From Campylobacter helveticus (GTDB taxonomy: Bacteria; Campylobacterota; Campylobacteria; Campylobacterales; Campylobacteraceae), in the NCBI RefSeq assembly GCF_002080395.1, contig NZ_CP020478.1:818886-882885 (forward strand): DNA of 64,000 bases, in the 5' to 3' direction. The first letter of the stretch is position 1. Each line of letters opens with the position of its first letter. The notes beneath the pieces were generated by a model. The model ran no database searches, was not told the origin of the DNA, and was given only the letters and a program-made list of their open reading frames with translations. Shown here piece by piece: positions 9,117 to 18,428 of this stretch. The translations under genes were made by a program, and so were the position numbers.

Positions 9117-9737
9117 TTATAAATGATTTTTTAAGAAATTTAGCAATTCTTCAGCATTACTAAATTCATTTTCTTTCAAATCTTTAGCATACCATTTAGC
9201 GTGATAATAAGTTAGTTTGGCATTTTGTGCTGCTTCTTTATCTTTGGCACTATCGCCTATAAAAAGGCTTGTTTGATAAGGCGCTTCTTCTTTTAATAAA
9301 TTTAACATCATCGGGCTTGGCTTTGGCTCTATCCCTACGCTTACGCCTAAAATTTTGTCAAAATAATGCAAGATATTATGTTTTTCCAAAATGCGTGTGA
9401 GTGAGCTTTGCGGGGCATTTGTGGCTATGGCGAGATAGCAATTTTGCTTTTTTAAAAAGTCCAAAAGCTCCATAATCCCATCAAATAGCACGACACTTTG
9501 TTGATAATGCTTGATGAAGTATTTTTCAAATCCCTCTTTAAAGCTTGAGTGGTTGAAATTTTTGATTTCGTAAAGCTCTTTTGCCCAATCAATTTGTGGA
9601 GTATTGATGATTTGCATTATTTTTTCTCGTTCTAGTGGGCTAAGATTTAACTCAGCTCTTATTTCATTGACTGCGGCACTTATGGCATTTGCGCTGTCGA
9701 TTAAAGTGCCATCCATATCAAAAAATACATTTATCAT
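9117..9737 (-). CDS. HAD-superfamily phosphatase (Gph-like)
   Basis: 206 aa. Motif I FFDMDGTLID holds the nucleophile Asp7 and Asp9; motif II is AIATNAP, and motif III/IV is the Lys before PSPMM plus IGDSAKDKEAA. The cap domain is helical, as in phosphoglycolate phosphatase (Gph). It would dephosphorylate a small phosphometabolite in the cytosol, and family resemblance alone does not fix the substrate. Its ATG overlaps the stop of the 109-aa gene upstream by one base. Confidence 0.85.
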   Translation of the reverse strand: MINVFFDMDGTLIDSANAISAAVNEIRAELNLSPLEREKIMQIINTPQIDWAKELYEIKNFNHSSFKEGFEKYFIKHYQQSVVLFDGIMELLDFLKKQNCYLAIATNAPQSSLTRILEKHNILHYFDKILGVSVGIEPKPSPMMLNLLKEEAPYQTSLFIGDSAKDKEAAQNAKLTYYHAKWYAKDLKENEFSNAEELLNFLKNHL

Positions 9738-10066
9738 TAAAATTCCTTTAGATAATTTTTATGCTTTTCTTTTTTTGAGCTTTGTTTTTTTTGCTTGTCT
9801 AAGGCATTTGCAAGGCTGAGCAATTCTTCTTTTGTTTTGTTAAAATCCAAACAAGCATTAACAAAGCTTTGTAAATTTTTTGCGTAAGTTGAATTTAAAA
9901 TTACCATTTCATCTTTTTTAAAAAAACTTGTGTTTTTTAGCATTCTTTCCTCAAATTTTTGTGGGTCAAAATTTTCTTTTTTGAGAGAACTCATCGCAGC
10001 ATTGGCAAATTTTTCTAAATTTCTTAGGTATTTAACTCTTAAACTTTTTTCTTTGTCAAAAGCCAT
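9737..10066 (-). CDS. conserved hypothetical 109-aa protein
   Basis: I do not recognise a domain. It is mostly helical and charged, with a Lys-rich tail (DKQKKQSSKKEKHKN), no signal peptide and no membrane segment. It lies between kefB-like and the HAD phosphatase gene with 1-10 nt spacing, and a protein of similar size holds the same place in C. jejuni as I recall, so it is a real gene of a stable operon. Function unknown. Confidence 0.7.
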   Translation of the reverse strand: MAFDKEKSLRVKYLRNLEKFANAAMSSLKKENFDPQKFEERMLKNTSFFKKDEMVILNSTYAKNLQSFVNACLDFNKTKEELLSLANALDKQKKQSSKKEKHKNYLKEF

Positions 10067-10076
10067 ATTTTATACC

Positions 10077-11699
10077 TTAAACATTTTTACTAATGCGTTT
10101 TTCAAGTGCAGCACTGATTAAAGCTCTTGCTAATACTCTTTCCGTTTGCACAATTTCGACATTTTTGTCGATTTTAGAATAAAAGAGTTTTTTGGAGACA
10201 TTATTTGTAAAAATTACAATATCAACTTTCCCATAACTTTCTAAGGCTTGATGTAGCATTGTAAGCTTAGATTCGTTAGAGATTGTGATGATGGCGACTG
10301 CACATTCTTTAATATTGGCGATTTTAAGCGTTTCTTCTTGGGCTGCATTGGCAAAATAGACATTTTCACCTCTACTTAGTCCAAGCTCGACCAAATTTAA
10401 ATCACTTTCTAAAACAAGATAAGGCACACCTGTATTTTTGATTTTCTGCACGACTTCTTGCCCTATAACTCCATAGCCAAAAATCACAATATGATTTTTT
10501 AGCGTAGAGCTTTGAGCTGGAATTTGGACATTTTCATTATTTTGTATCATATCTTCAACGGCATTTGAAATTTTTCTAATATTATTTAAAACAAAGGGTG
10601 TTAATACCATAGTGATGATGGAAACGACAATTAAAATTTGTGCTGTTTGGGCATCTAATAATTCTTTTGCTTGTAAAAGAGAAAAGATTGCTAGGGCAAA
10701 TTCCCCTATTTGTGCGATACTAAAAGCTGTTTTTATCGCAACTTTTTTTGGATTATAAAGAGCTAGTAGTCCAAAAATTACTGCAAATTTTAAAAGCCCA
10801 ACAAGTAAGGTTAAGATAAAGATAATATCCCAATTTTCAAAGACAATTTTAAAATCAATTTGCATTCCAACCGTGATAAAAAAAAGCCCCAAAAGCAAGT
10901 CTCTAAAAGGCACCAAATCCGCTTCTATTTTGTGCTTATATCTAGTCTCTGCAATCAAAACCCCAGCAATGAAAGCCCCAAGTGAGTAAGAAAAGCCAAA
11001 ATAATGTGCCAAAAAACTCGCTCCCATCACAATGAAAAGTATGGTTAAAATAAAAAGTTCATTTGAAGACGCACGGATAACAAAGCGAAAAACTCTATTG
11101 ATAAGGTATTTTCCTATCAAATAAAGCAAACCAAGTAAAATAACCACACTAATGAGTGTGGTGAAGATAAGTTGCGTTATATTTTGATGATTTGATGAGA
11201 AAATATCCACAAGAAGCAAAAGGGGGATAACGGCGATATCTTGAAAGAGTAAAATCCCCAATGCCTTTCTTCCATATCGTTCTTTTATATCGCCATTATC
11301 ATTTAAAATTTTAAGCACTACTGCTGTGGAGGAAAGTGCAAGCGTAAAGCCTACAATGATACCGACTTTCCCACCAAGTTCTAAAATTCCCATCACAAGC
11401 AAAAAGCAAACCAAGCCACAAATGAGCATTTGCAAAGAGCCGTTTAAAAAAACCTCTTTTTTCATTGCCATTAAATGCGTAAAAGAAAACTCAAGCCCTA
11501 TGGTAAACATTAAAAAAACAATGCCAAATTCAGCGATGTGAGAAAGCTCGGCACTGCCATTGAAACTATAAGCATACGATATAATGATACCGACTAAAAT
11601 ATAGCCTATAATTGTAGGAATTTCAAATCTCTTAAAAAAGACATTTAGCACAACAGCAAGTCCTGTTGTGATTAAAAAAACTTCTAAAAAATCACCCAT
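10077..11699 (-). CDS. kefB: KefB-like CPA2 monovalent cation/proton antiporter with RCK domain
   Basis: 540 aa. About 370 residues of transmembrane helices form the Na+/H+ exchanger (CPA2) domain, including LEFSFTHL, SSTAVVLKIL and FGFSYSLGAFIAGVLIAE. A cytosolic TrkA-N (RCK) domain follows, with nucleotide-binding IFGYGVIGQEV near residue 410. It moves K+ or Na+ against protons in the inner membrane and is gated by nucleotide or redox state. It overlaps hspR by one base, so this transport gene is in the heat-shock regulator's operon. Glutathione gating, as in E. coli KefB, should not be assumed in Campylobacter. Confidence 0.88.
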   Translation of the reverse strand: MGDFLEVFLITTGLAVVLNVFFKRFEIPTIIGYILVGIIISYAYSFNGSAELSHIAEFGIVFLMFTIGLEFSFTHLMAMKKEVFLNGSLQMLICGLVCFLLVMGILELGGKVGIIVGFTLALSSTAVVLKILNDNGDIKERYGRKALGILLFQDIAVIPLLLLVDIFSSNHQNITQLIFTTLISVVILLGLLYLIGKYLINRVFRFVIRASSNELFILTILFIVMGASFLAHYFGFSYSLGAFIAGVLIAETRYKHKIEADLVPFRDLLLGLFFITVGMQIDFKIVFENWDIIFILTLLVGLLKFAVIFGLLALYNPKKVAIKTAFSIAQIGEFALAIFSLLQAKELLDAQTAQILIVVSIITMVLTPFVLNNIRKISNAVEDMIQNNENVQIPAQSSTLKNHIVIFGYGVIGQEVVQKIKNTGVPYLVLESDLNLVELGLSRGENVYFANAAQEETLKIANIKECAVAIITISNESKLTMLHQALESYGKVDIVIFTNNVSKKLFYSKIDKNVEIVQTERVLARALISAALEKRISKNV

Positions 11700-12070
11700 T
11701 AATTTTTCTCGTAAAAAATTAAGTCAAAACTACTTTTGTGTTTGACTACAGCTTTTGATTTGCCATTATTATCTCTTTTATCAAGTTCTAAGCGAAGCTC
11801 ATCAATCAAAGCTTCAAATTCACTCAGTTGATTTTTAAGTTTTAAAATCACATCGACCCCAGCCAAATTCACGCCCATATCACGAGTAAGTCTTAAAATA
11901 AGCTTGATTCTATCAATATCGCGTTGGGAATAAAGCCTAATTTTACCATCGGTTCGGCTAGGCTCTACAAGCCCTTCTCTTTCATATTGTCTAAGTGTTT
12001 GTGGGTGTATGCTTAAAACTTTTGCCACGACACTGATTAAATAAACTGGTTCATCATAGTTGTGTTGCAT
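11699..12070 (-). CDS. hspR: HspR heat-shock repressor, MerR family
   Basis: 123 aa. The N-terminal MerR-type winged helix begins VYLISVVAKVLSIHPQTLRQYEREGLVEPSRTD-like (helix-turn-helix about residues 9-40) and has the RLYSQRDI wing; a coiled-coil region and a basic tail follow. HspR represses chaperone genes through HAIR operators (CTTGAGT-N7-ACTCAAG). It lies 10 nt downstream of cbpA, the usual autoregulated pair in epsilonproteobacteria. HAIR-like sites are visible upstream of cbpA and of htrA (separate entries). Confidence 0.95.
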   Translation of the reverse strand: MQHNYDEPVYLISVVAKVLSIHPQTLRQYEREGLVEPSRTDGKIRLYSQRDIDRIKLILRLTRDMGVNLAGVDVILKLKNQLSEFEALIDELRLELDKRDNNGKSKAVVKHKSSFDLIFYEKN

Positions 12071-12080
12071 TGTTGCTCCC

Positions 12081-12968
12081 TTAAGGTAGTTTTTCTTCTA
12101 AAATTTGACGCGCATTTTCATCTAAGTCTTCAACATTAGGTAAAAGCACATTTAAAATGAGATATAAATCGCCAAAAATTCCACTTTTCCTATTTTGCAC
12201 CCCATAGCCTTTAAGGCGAATTTTTTGTCCATTTTTAGAATTTGGAGGGATTTTGATGCTGACTTCTTTTTTTGGAGTTTTAAGATTTATCTTTCCGCCA
12301 AAAAGTGCTGTTTTTAAGCTAATGTCTAGCTTTCTTGTCAAATCATCTTCATCACGCTCATAAAGCTCACTTTTTTCCAAACTAACTTTAACGATTAAAT
12401 CCCCCACTTGTGAGCCGATTTTCTTGCCCTTGCCACGAATTCTTAGCTTTTCGCCACTTTTGATTCCGTGAGGAATTTTGATTTTAATCGTCTCGCCATT
12501 AAAATTAATGCTATGTTCTCCGCCTAAAATTCCCGTTTCAAAAGGTATGGTGATTTTTGCACTTAAGTCCAGAGCGTCTTGATTAAAGCCTCCAAATCCT
12601 CCACCGCCAAAACCGCCGAAATTTCCACTGCCAAAGCTACTATTTCCTCCGAAGCCACTTGCACCAAAACCCCCTCCGCCAAATATATTTTTTAAAATTT
12701 CATCTAAATCCATTCCGCCAGAATTTCTAGAAAAATCGCTAAAGCTCTGCCCTCCAAACATAGAATCTCCATATCTATCATACTGAGCGCGTTTTTTTTC
12801 ATCGCTTAAAATTTCGTAAGCGGCGTTGATTTCTTTAAATTTTTCTTCTGCACCTTTTTCTTTATTAATGTCTGGGTGGTATTGTCTGGCTAGGCGTCTA
12901 TAAGCTTTTTTAATCTCATCACTACTAGCATTTTTATTGATTCCAAGTGTTTCATAAAGACTATTCAT
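12081..12968 (-). CDS. cbpA: CbpA, DnaJ-like co-chaperone
   Basis: 295 aa. J-domain at residues 1-65 with His31-Pro32-Asp33, which stimulates DnaK ATPase. A Gly/Phe-rich stretch (about 70-130) and two C-terminal substrate-binding beta domains follow. There are no CxxCxGxG zinc repeats, so it is a type II J-protein (CbpA), not DnaJ. First gene of the leftward cbpA-hspR-kefB transcript. A sigma-70-like -10 TATAAT (13001-12996) lies 28 nt upstream, with an HspR-like operator over the -35 region. Confidence 0.95.
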   Translation of the reverse strand: MNSLYETLGINKNASSDEIKKAYRRLARQYHPDINKEKGAEEKFKEINAAYEILSDEKKRAQYDRYGDSMFGGQSFSDFSRNSGGMDLDEILKNIFGGGGFGASGFGGNSSFGSGNFGGFGGGGFGGFNQDALDLSAKITIPFETGILGGEHSINFNGETIKIKIPHGIKSGEKLRIRGKGKKIGSQVGDLIVKVSLEKSELYERDEDDLTRKLDISLKTALFGGKINLKTPKKEVSIKIPPNSKNGQKIRLKGYGVQNRKSGIFGDLYLILNVLLPNVEDLDENARQILEEKLP

Positions 12969-12995
12969 TACTTTTCCTTAAAAATTAAAGTCGCA

Positions 12996-13029
12996 ATTAT
13001 AGCATAAAGTTTAGTCCTAGTCAATCAAG
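12996..13029 (-). promoter_or_regulatory. cbpA-hspR promoter with HspR (HAIR-like) operator
   Basis: On the minus strand, TATAAT at 13001-12996 is a good -10. Upstream, 13029-13009 reads CTTGATT-N7-ACTAAAC, which matches CTTGAGT-N7-ACTCAAG at 11 of 14 positions. Overlap of the -35 zone with the operator fits autorepression by HspR. The -10 is seen directly; operator function is inferred. Confidence 0.6.
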
Positions 13030-13075
13030 TTTAATAAATTTTTACGCTCAAGGTTTCATTTACAAATTTTTAAAG

Positions 13076-13096
13076 ATTGAGTTTTATACTATCAAG
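13076..13096 (+). promoter_or_regulatory. HAIR-like site overlapping the htrA promoter
   Basis: ATTGAGT-N7-TATCAAG matches the HAIR consensus at 11 of 14 positions. It covers a plausible htrA -10 (TATACT, 13085-13090), so bound HspR would block htrA transcription. The mismatches leave the functional call uncertain. Confidence 0.4.
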
Positions 13097-13117
13097 CTAA
13101 GTTTTAAGGAGAATATA

Positions 13118-14530
13118 ATGAGAAAAGTTATTTTATCGCTTTCTTTAGCGAGTTTTTTATGTGCAGCGAGTGTGGAATTTAATGAAATTAATTCTAAGGT
13201 TGAAAGAGTAAATCCTGCAAATGGAGTTTTACTTTCCTATCAAGATTCTATTAAAGAGGTTAAAAAATCCGTTGTTAATATCTCAACCTCAAAAACTGTT
13301 ACTAGAATGAATACGCCTTTTGATGATTTTTTTGATGACCCTTATTTTAAGCAATTTTTTGGCTTTGACCCCTTTCAAAGAAGAGGGCAAAATGAAAAAG
13401 AGGTTGTTGCAAGTATCGGCTCTGGTGTGATTATCTCAAAAGACGGCTATATCGTTACAAATAATCATGTGGTAGAAAATGTTGATAGTATAAGCGTAAC
13501 CTTGCCGCAAAGCGATGTGGAGTATAAGGCTAAGTTGATAGGAAAAGATCCAAAGACGGATTTGGCTGTGATTAAAATAGAGGCAAATAATCTCTCAGCT
13601 GTGAGTTTTTCAAACTCAGACGACTTAATGGAAGGTGATGTGGTATTTGCTTTAGGGAATCCTTTTGGTGTGGGCTTTAGCGTAACAAGTGGCATTATTT
13701 CAGCACTTAATAAAGACAATATAGGCTTAAATCAATATGAAAATTTTATCCAAACGGACGCTTCGATTAATCCCGGAAATTCAGGCGGTGCTTTAGTAGA
13801 TACTAGGGGGGCTTTAGTGGGGATAAATTCGGCTATTTTGTCGCGTGGTGGGGGAAATAATGGTATAGGTTTTGCCATACCTTCAAATATGGTCAAAGAT
13901 GTAGCGAAAAAGCTTATAGAAAAAGGTAAAATCGAAAGAGGCTTTTTGGGCGTTAGCATAGCGGCTTTAAAGGGCGATAGTAAAAAAGTGTATAAAAATA
14001 GCGAGGGTGCGCTCATCACCGATGTGCAAAAAGGCTCATCTGCTGATGAAGCAGGGCTTAGAAGAGGGGATTTGGTTTTAAGGGTTAATGATAAAATCAT
14101 TAAAAGTCCAAATGATTTAAAAAATTACATAGGCACACTCGAGCCTAATCAAAAAATTTCTTTATTCTACGAAAGAGATGGCAAGGAAAATCAAATTAGT
14201 TTCGTCTTGAAAGGCGATGAGATGAGTGAAATAAAAGGGGTGCAGGATAGCTTGATAGAGGGCTTAAAATTAAGAGCTTTAGATGCGAATTTAAAAGCGC
14301 GTCTTGGAGTGCCAAGTGAGATAAATGGAATTTTAGTTGAGAGTGTGGAGGCGAAAAGTAAAGCTAAAGATTCTGGCTTTAAAGAAGGTGATATTATCAT
14401 AGCTGTAGGGCAGAGTGAGGTAAAAGACCTTAAAGATTTGCAAAATACTTTGAAAAATCAAGCAAAAAATGCGTGGATTAAAATTTGGGTATATCGCGGA
14501 GGTGTGATAACTTTGCTTGTGTTAAAATAG
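13118..14530 (+). CDS. htrA: HtrA/DegP periplasmic serine protease-chaperone
   Basis: 470 aa. Signal peptide at about 1-17 (MRKVILSLSLASFLCAAS). The trypsin-like domain has His117 (NNHVV), Asp148 (KTDLAVIK) and Ser222 (NPGNSGGAL); two PDZ domains follow, at about 275-360 and 380-465. In C. jejuni HtrA refolds or degrades envelope proteins, is secreted, and cleaves host E-cadherin, helping transmigration. AAGGAG at 13106-13111 sets the start. It is divergent from cbpA and co-directional with cprRS, which follows after 60 bp, as in C. jejuni. Confidence 0.97.
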   Translation: MRKVILSLSLASFLCAASVEFNEINSKVERVNPANGVLLSYQDSIKEVKKSVVNISTSKTVTRMNTPFDDFFDDPYFKQFFGFDPFQRRGQNEKEVVASIGSGVIISKDGYIVTNNHVVENVDSISVTLPQSDVEYKAKLIGKDPKTDLAVIKIEANNLSAVSFSNSDDLMEGDVVFALGNPFGVGFSVTSGIISALNKDNIGLNQYENFIQTDASINPGNSGGALVDTRGALVGINSAILSRGGGNNGIGFAIPSNMVKDVAKKLIEKGKIERGFLGVSIAALKGDSKKVYKNSEGALITDVQKGSSADEAGLRRGDLVLRVNDKIIKSPNDLKNYIGTLEPNQKISLFYERDGKENQISFVLKGDEMSEIKGVQDSLIEGLKLRALDANLKARLGVPSEINGILVESVEAKSKAKDSGFKEGDIIIAVGQSEVKDLKDLQNTLKNQAKNAWIKIWVYRGGVITLLVLK

Positions 14531-14590
14531 GCGTTTTCTTTTTGTTATGAAATTTATTTTAGAATTTTTTATTTTAGTCAAAGGAGTAAA

Positions 14591-15265
14591 ATGACTAATA
14601 TTCTTATGATAGAAGATGATTTAGAATTAGCTGAAATCACGGCGGAGTATTTGGAACAATTTGATATGAAAGTCGATATAGCTCACGAGCCTTATATAGG
14701 ACTTTCAAAACTTGCTTTAAAAGAATATCAGCTTATCATACTTGATTTATCATTGCCGGGGATTGACGGACTTGAAGTGTGCGAGGAAATTCGTAAAAAA
14801 TATGACACGCCTATTATTATTTCAAGTGCCAGACACGATATTAGCGATAAAGTTAATGCTTTGGAGCTTGGGGCAGATGATTATTTGCCTAAGCCTTATA
14901 ATCCAAAAGAACTTCAAGCTCGCATTAAGAGCCATTTAAGACGCATTTGTCATACAAAAAATGCAATCGCAAAAAGCGTAAAAGACTTGGTTTATGACCA
15001 ATATAAGCATATCATTACGATGAGGGGCGAGGAACTCACACTCACAAATGCGGAATTTGATATTTTAAGTTATTTGATAAAAAAAGAGGGCGGAGTGGTA
15101 AGTCGCGAGGAGCTTGTATATAATTGCTCTAGCATTAGCGAGGATAGTTCTAATAAAAGCATTGATGTTATCATTTCTCGCATACGCCAAAAAATGGGAG
15201 ATGACCCTAAAACGCCTAAATATATCCACTCTATACGCGGTATAGGCTATAAACTTACACAATGA
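14591..15265 (+). CDS. cprR: CprR response regulator (OmpR/PhoB type)
   Basis: 224 aa. Receiver domain with acidic pocket EDD (8-10), phospho-acceptor Asp52 in ILDLSLPG, and the conserved Lys in LPKPYNPKEL. The C-terminal winged-helix domain (about 125-224) ends in ISRIRQKMG and IRGIGYKL. In C. jejuni CprR is the essential regulator of the CprRS system, which controls envelope and biofilm-related traits including htrA, the gene just upstream here. AAAGGAG precedes the ATG. It overlaps cprS by 4 nt (ATGA). The assignment rests on both sequence and the htrA neighbourhood. Confidence 0.93.
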   Translation: MTNILMIEDDLELAEITAEYLEQFDMKVDIAHEPYIGLSKLALKEYQLIILDLSLPGIDGLEVCEEIRKKYDTPIIISSARHDISDKVNALELGADDYLPKPYNPKELQARIKSHLRRICHTKNAIAKSVKDLVYDQYKHIITMRGEELTLTNAEFDILSYLIKKEGGVVSREELVYNCSSISEDSSNKSIDVIISRIRQKMGDDPKTPKYIHSIRGIGYKLTQ

Positions 15266-16512
15266 ACCGCTCATCTATCTTTTATACTATAACTTTCATT
15301 TTTCTTTTTGCCGGAGTTAGTGTAACTCTTGGCTTTTTATGGCTTATGGCTTATGACCAGCAAAATTACACAAGAGAGCTTAATGCTAAATACTCCCTCA
15401 TTGCTAATGTTAAGCTTTTACAACTTAATGGAATGATTAATGAAAAGGAATTTGAAGAGCAAACTAAAAATTACAATCAAATGATAAAGATTGATGATGT
15501 AAAAGAGCTTCAAGCTATCACAAAACAGGGAGAAATTTTAGAAAAGGTTGCGGTGGATAAGGGCAGGGTGGAAATCATCTCATATAAAGATGAAATTTAT
15601 CTTAACATCGTCTATAATGAAGAAATTTATCTTTATAGGGACCAAGAGTATCAAACTTATCGTTATTTTATTATTAAAGCCATAGGAGCGGCTGTTTTCG
15701 TTGTGCTTATTTTGCTTTATTTTTTTATATTAAGAAAATTAAAACCTTTACGAACCTTAAAGAAGCAAATCGATAAATTTGCACAAGGTAAGCTTAATGA
15801 AATCGAAGATGTAAGCACGGGAAATGATGAAATTTCACAAGTTGCTGAAGCTTTTCACCGGGCTATTTTGCAAATTATCAAACTCAATCAATCCCGCCAG
15901 TTTTTTTTAAGAAATATAATGCACGAGCTTAAAACTCCCATCACAAAAGGACTTATCACACTTGAAATGCTTGAAGATGATAAGTATAAAGAAAGACTTG
16001 AGGGGATATTTAACCGCCTTGAAATTTTGATTAACGAATTTGCGGCGATTGAGCAAATTACTTCAGGGGCAGCTTTCATTAATCGCAAGAAATATAATAT
16101 CTTAGATATCTTAGACGAAGCGAAAGAAATTTCTATGCGTGATGAGAACAATATACGCGTTTTTATGGGGGAAAGCTTTTTTGTCAATGTTGATTTTAAA
16201 CTTTTCACTACGGCAATTAAAAATATGATAGATAATGGCATTAAGCATTCTCTTGATGGTTTCGTGCAAATTGACATTATGGAAGATTATATTTGCTTTA
16301 AAAATAGGGGAAATGAGCTAAATAATACTTTAGAATACTACATGCAAGCTTTTACGCAAGGCTCAAAGCAAAAGTCAAGCTTTGGACTTGGTTTATACAT
16401 TGTCAATACCATACTTGAAAGTCATAATATGAAGCTTGATTATGCCTATGAGGATGGGATTAATTTGTTTTATTTTAGGGGCTTAAAGAGGATAGTATTA
16501 AGCGATGCTTGA
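15262..16512 (+). CDS. cprS: CprS sensor histidine kinase
   Basis: 416 aa. First membrane helix at about 7-31, a periplasmic sensor loop of about 100 residues rich in Tyr and Glu, a second helix at about 136-158, a HAMP-like stretch, H-box NIMHELKTP (His221), and an N-box region (IKNMIDNGIKHS) with SFGLGLYIV as the G-box. The C-terminal catalytic part is short. It autophosphorylates and passes phosphate to CprR; the signal is unknown. Translation is coupled to cprR by the ATGA overlap. Confidence 0.92.
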   Translation: MNRSSIFYTITFIFLFAGVSVTLGFLWLMAYDQQNYTRELNAKYSLIANVKLLQLNGMINEKEFEEQTKNYNQMIKIDDVKELQAITKQGEILEKVAVDKGRVEIISYKDEIYLNIVYNEEIYLYRDQEYQTYRYFIIKAIGAAVFVVLILLYFFILRKLKPLRTLKKQIDKFAQGKLNEIEDVSTGNDEISQVAEAFHRAILQIIKLNQSRQFFLRNIMHELKTPITKGLITLEMLEDDKYKERLEGIFNRLEILINEFAAIEQITSGAAFINRKKYNILDILDEAKEISMRDENNIRVFMGESFFVNVDFKLFTTAIKNMIDNGIKHSLDGFVQIDIMEDYICFKNRGNELNNTLEYYMQAFTQGSKQKSSFGLGLYIVNTILESHNMKLDYAYEDGINLFYFRGLKRIVLSDA

Positions 16513-16536
16513 CAAAAGTTTATAAAATGTTACAAT
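16509..16536 (+). promoter_or_regulatory. sigma-70 promoter of the aguA operon
   Basis: TTGACA (16509-16514), a 16-nt spacer, and TACAAT (16531-16536), 30 nt before the aguA ATG. The -35 overlaps the last codons of cprS. Full -35 boxes are uncommon in Campylobacter, so this looks like a strong constitutive promoter. Confidence 0.65.
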
Positions 16537-16566
16537 TCGCTTTTTATTATCAAAAAAGGTATGTAA

Positions 16567-17550
16567 ATGATAAATTCAATCGCTGAGTGGAGTGAGCAAG
16601 AATGCCTTATGCTTGCTCTACCGCATAAAAATACGGACTGGAAGCCTTATTTAAGTGAGATTATCGAGGCTTATAAAGACTTTGTAAAGTGTGCAAGTCG
16701 GTTTGAAAAACTTTTATTAATTGCACCAAATGATGAGGATTTTGCCCCTTTTAAAGAATTTAAAAATGTAGAATTTTTTAAATGTGAAACAAATGATACT
16801 TGGATAAGGGATTTTGGAGCGATTGATGTGCTAGAAAATGGGAAATTAAAATCTCTTAATTTTACTTTTAATGCTTGGGGGGACAAATTTCAAAGTGCTT
16901 TAGATAATGCGTTAAATGACAAGATTTTTAAAGAAAAATTCCAAACTAAACTTGAAAAATGCGATTTTATCTTAGAGGGCGGTAGTATTGAATTTAACGG
17001 CGTTGGAGTAATGCTTACAAGCTCTTATTGTTTATTAAATTCTAATCGCAACAAAGACTTAAACAAGGAAAAAATTGAAGAAAAACTTAAGGACTATTTT
17101 GGACTTAAAAAAATCATCTGGCTTGAAAATGGCTTTATTAAGGGTGATGATACAGATAGACACATTGACACTTTGGCGCGTTTTATCGATGAAAATACCA
17201 TAGCTTACTGCATTTGTGAAGACGAAAAAGATGAGCATTATTTGCCCTTAAAAGCTATGGAGGAAGAGCTTATGAAAACAGGATTTAAGCTTGTCCCTCT
17301 TCCTATTCCAAAGCCTTTATTTTATGAGGGTCGAAGACTTGGGGCAACTTATGCAAATTTTGTTTTTGTTAATAATGCTCTTATTGTGCCTTTTTATGGT
17401 GATGAAAACGATGAAATAGTGCGTGAGAGACTACAAAATCACATTAAAAATCGTGAGGTTGTCGGCGTGGATGCAAGGGTTTTTTTAAGACAAAATGGCT
17501 CTTTGCATTGCTCTTGTCAAAATCGCTTTAAAGGAAAAAGATGGATTTAG
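16567..17550 (+). CDS. aguA: agmatine deiminase
   Basis: 327 aa of the peptidylarginine-deiminase-like guanidino-modifying superfamily. It hydrolyses agmatine to N-carbamoylputrescine and ammonia. Visible landmarks: WIRDFG (79-84), the EGGS loop (137-140), catalytic His199 in TDRHIDTL, and the nucleophile Cys315 in GSLHCSC near the C-terminus. It is the first gene of a three-gene unit ending in the matching amidohydrolase, as in C. jejuni. It gives the organism a putrescine route from agmatine. Confidence 0.92.
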   Translation: MINSIAEWSEQECLMLALPHKNTDWKPYLSEIIEAYKDFVKCASRFEKLLLIAPNDEDFAPFKEFKNVEFFKCETNDTWIRDFGAIDVLENGKLKSLNFTFNAWGDKFQSALDNALNDKIFKEKFQTKLEKCDFILEGGSIEFNGVGVMLTSSYCLLNSNRNKDLNKEKIEEKLKDYFGLKKIIWLENGFIKGDDTDRHIDTLARFIDENTIAYCICEDEKDEHYLPLKAMEEELMKTGFKLVPLPIPKPLFYEGRRLGATYANFVFVNNALIVPFYGDENDEIVRERLQNHIKNREVVGVDARVFLRQNGSLHCSCQNRFKGKRWI

Positions 17551-18428
17551 CTAAACAAGCGACAATAATAGCCACTTGTTGCGCCTTTTTTTTGGCACTT
17601 GTTAAATTTGTCGTGGGGATTTTAAGCGGTTCTGTGGCTGTGCTTTCGAGTGCGATTGATTCGATGATGGATTTTGCCATTTCTGCATTTAATTTTTTAG
17701 CGCTTAAGAAATCTTCGCAAAAACCAAACGAACATTATAATTTCGGCTTTTCCAAGATAGAAGCTTTAATGGGATTTTTGGAGGGTTGTTTTATAGTCGC
17801 TGTGGGAATTTTCATTTTTTATCAAAGCGTGATGAAAATTTATCATAAGGAAGTTGTGAGTGATTTAAATTCGGGTATGGCTGTGATGATTTTCGCTTTG
17901 ATTGTAACTTCTTTACTTGTGCTTTACCTGTCTTTTGTGGCAAAAAAAACAAAAAGTTTGATAGTGGAAAGCGATTGTTTGCATTATAAGAGCGATTTTT
18001 TGAGTAATTTTTTCACTCTAGTTGCCTTAGTTTTAATTTATTTTACAAATTTACATATCATTGATGCTATTTTTGGCATTATTGTGAGTTTTTACACAAG
18101 TTTTAGTGCGAGCAAGATTATCAAAAAAGCCTTAGCTTTCTTGATGGACGAGGCTTTAGATGAGGAAATTTTAGAAAAAATTAAGCTCTTAATTGACAAT
18201 CATAAAGAAGTCGTTTCTTTTCACAATCTTAAAACAAGAAAAACACCAAGTACAAACTACATTAGTGTTCATTTGGTTTTTTGTCCCATAATTTCACTTT
18301 TAAACGCCCATAAAATTTCCGATGAAATAGAACAGGCTATAAGAGAAATTTCACAGGAACAAAAATGGGAAATTCACATTCATCTTGACCCTTATGATGA
18401 CCAAGATGAAGAAGGGCAGAGGATATGA
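17541..18428 (+). CDS. cation diffusion facilitator family transporter (FieF/CzcD-like)
   Basis: 295 aa. About six membrane helices in residues 8-205, with SSAIDSMMDF near helix II (the paired Asp residues expected in the metal site) and a cytosolic C-terminal domain rich in His and Asp (HIHLDPYDDQD). Members export Zn2+, Fe2+ or Cd2+ in exchange for protons. It overlaps aguA by 10 nt and aguB by 4 nt, so all three proteins are translated together. Why a metal exporter is in the putrescine operon is unclear; the arrangement is conserved in C. jejuni as I recall. Confidence 0.88.
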   Translation: MDLAKQATIIATCCAFFLALVKFVVGILSGSVAVLSSAIDSMMDFAISAFNFLALKKSSQKPNEHYNFGFSKIEALMGFLEGCFIVAVGIFIFYQSVMKIYHKEVVSDLNSGMAVMIFALIVTSLLVLYLSFVAKKTKSLIVESDCLHYKSDFLSNFFTLVALVLIYFTNLHIIDAIFGIIVSFYTSFSASKIIKKALAFLMDEALDEEILEKIKLLIDNHKEVVSFHNLKTRKTPSTNYISVHLVFCPIISLLNAHKISDEIEQAIREISQEQKWEIHIHLDPYDDQDEEGQRI

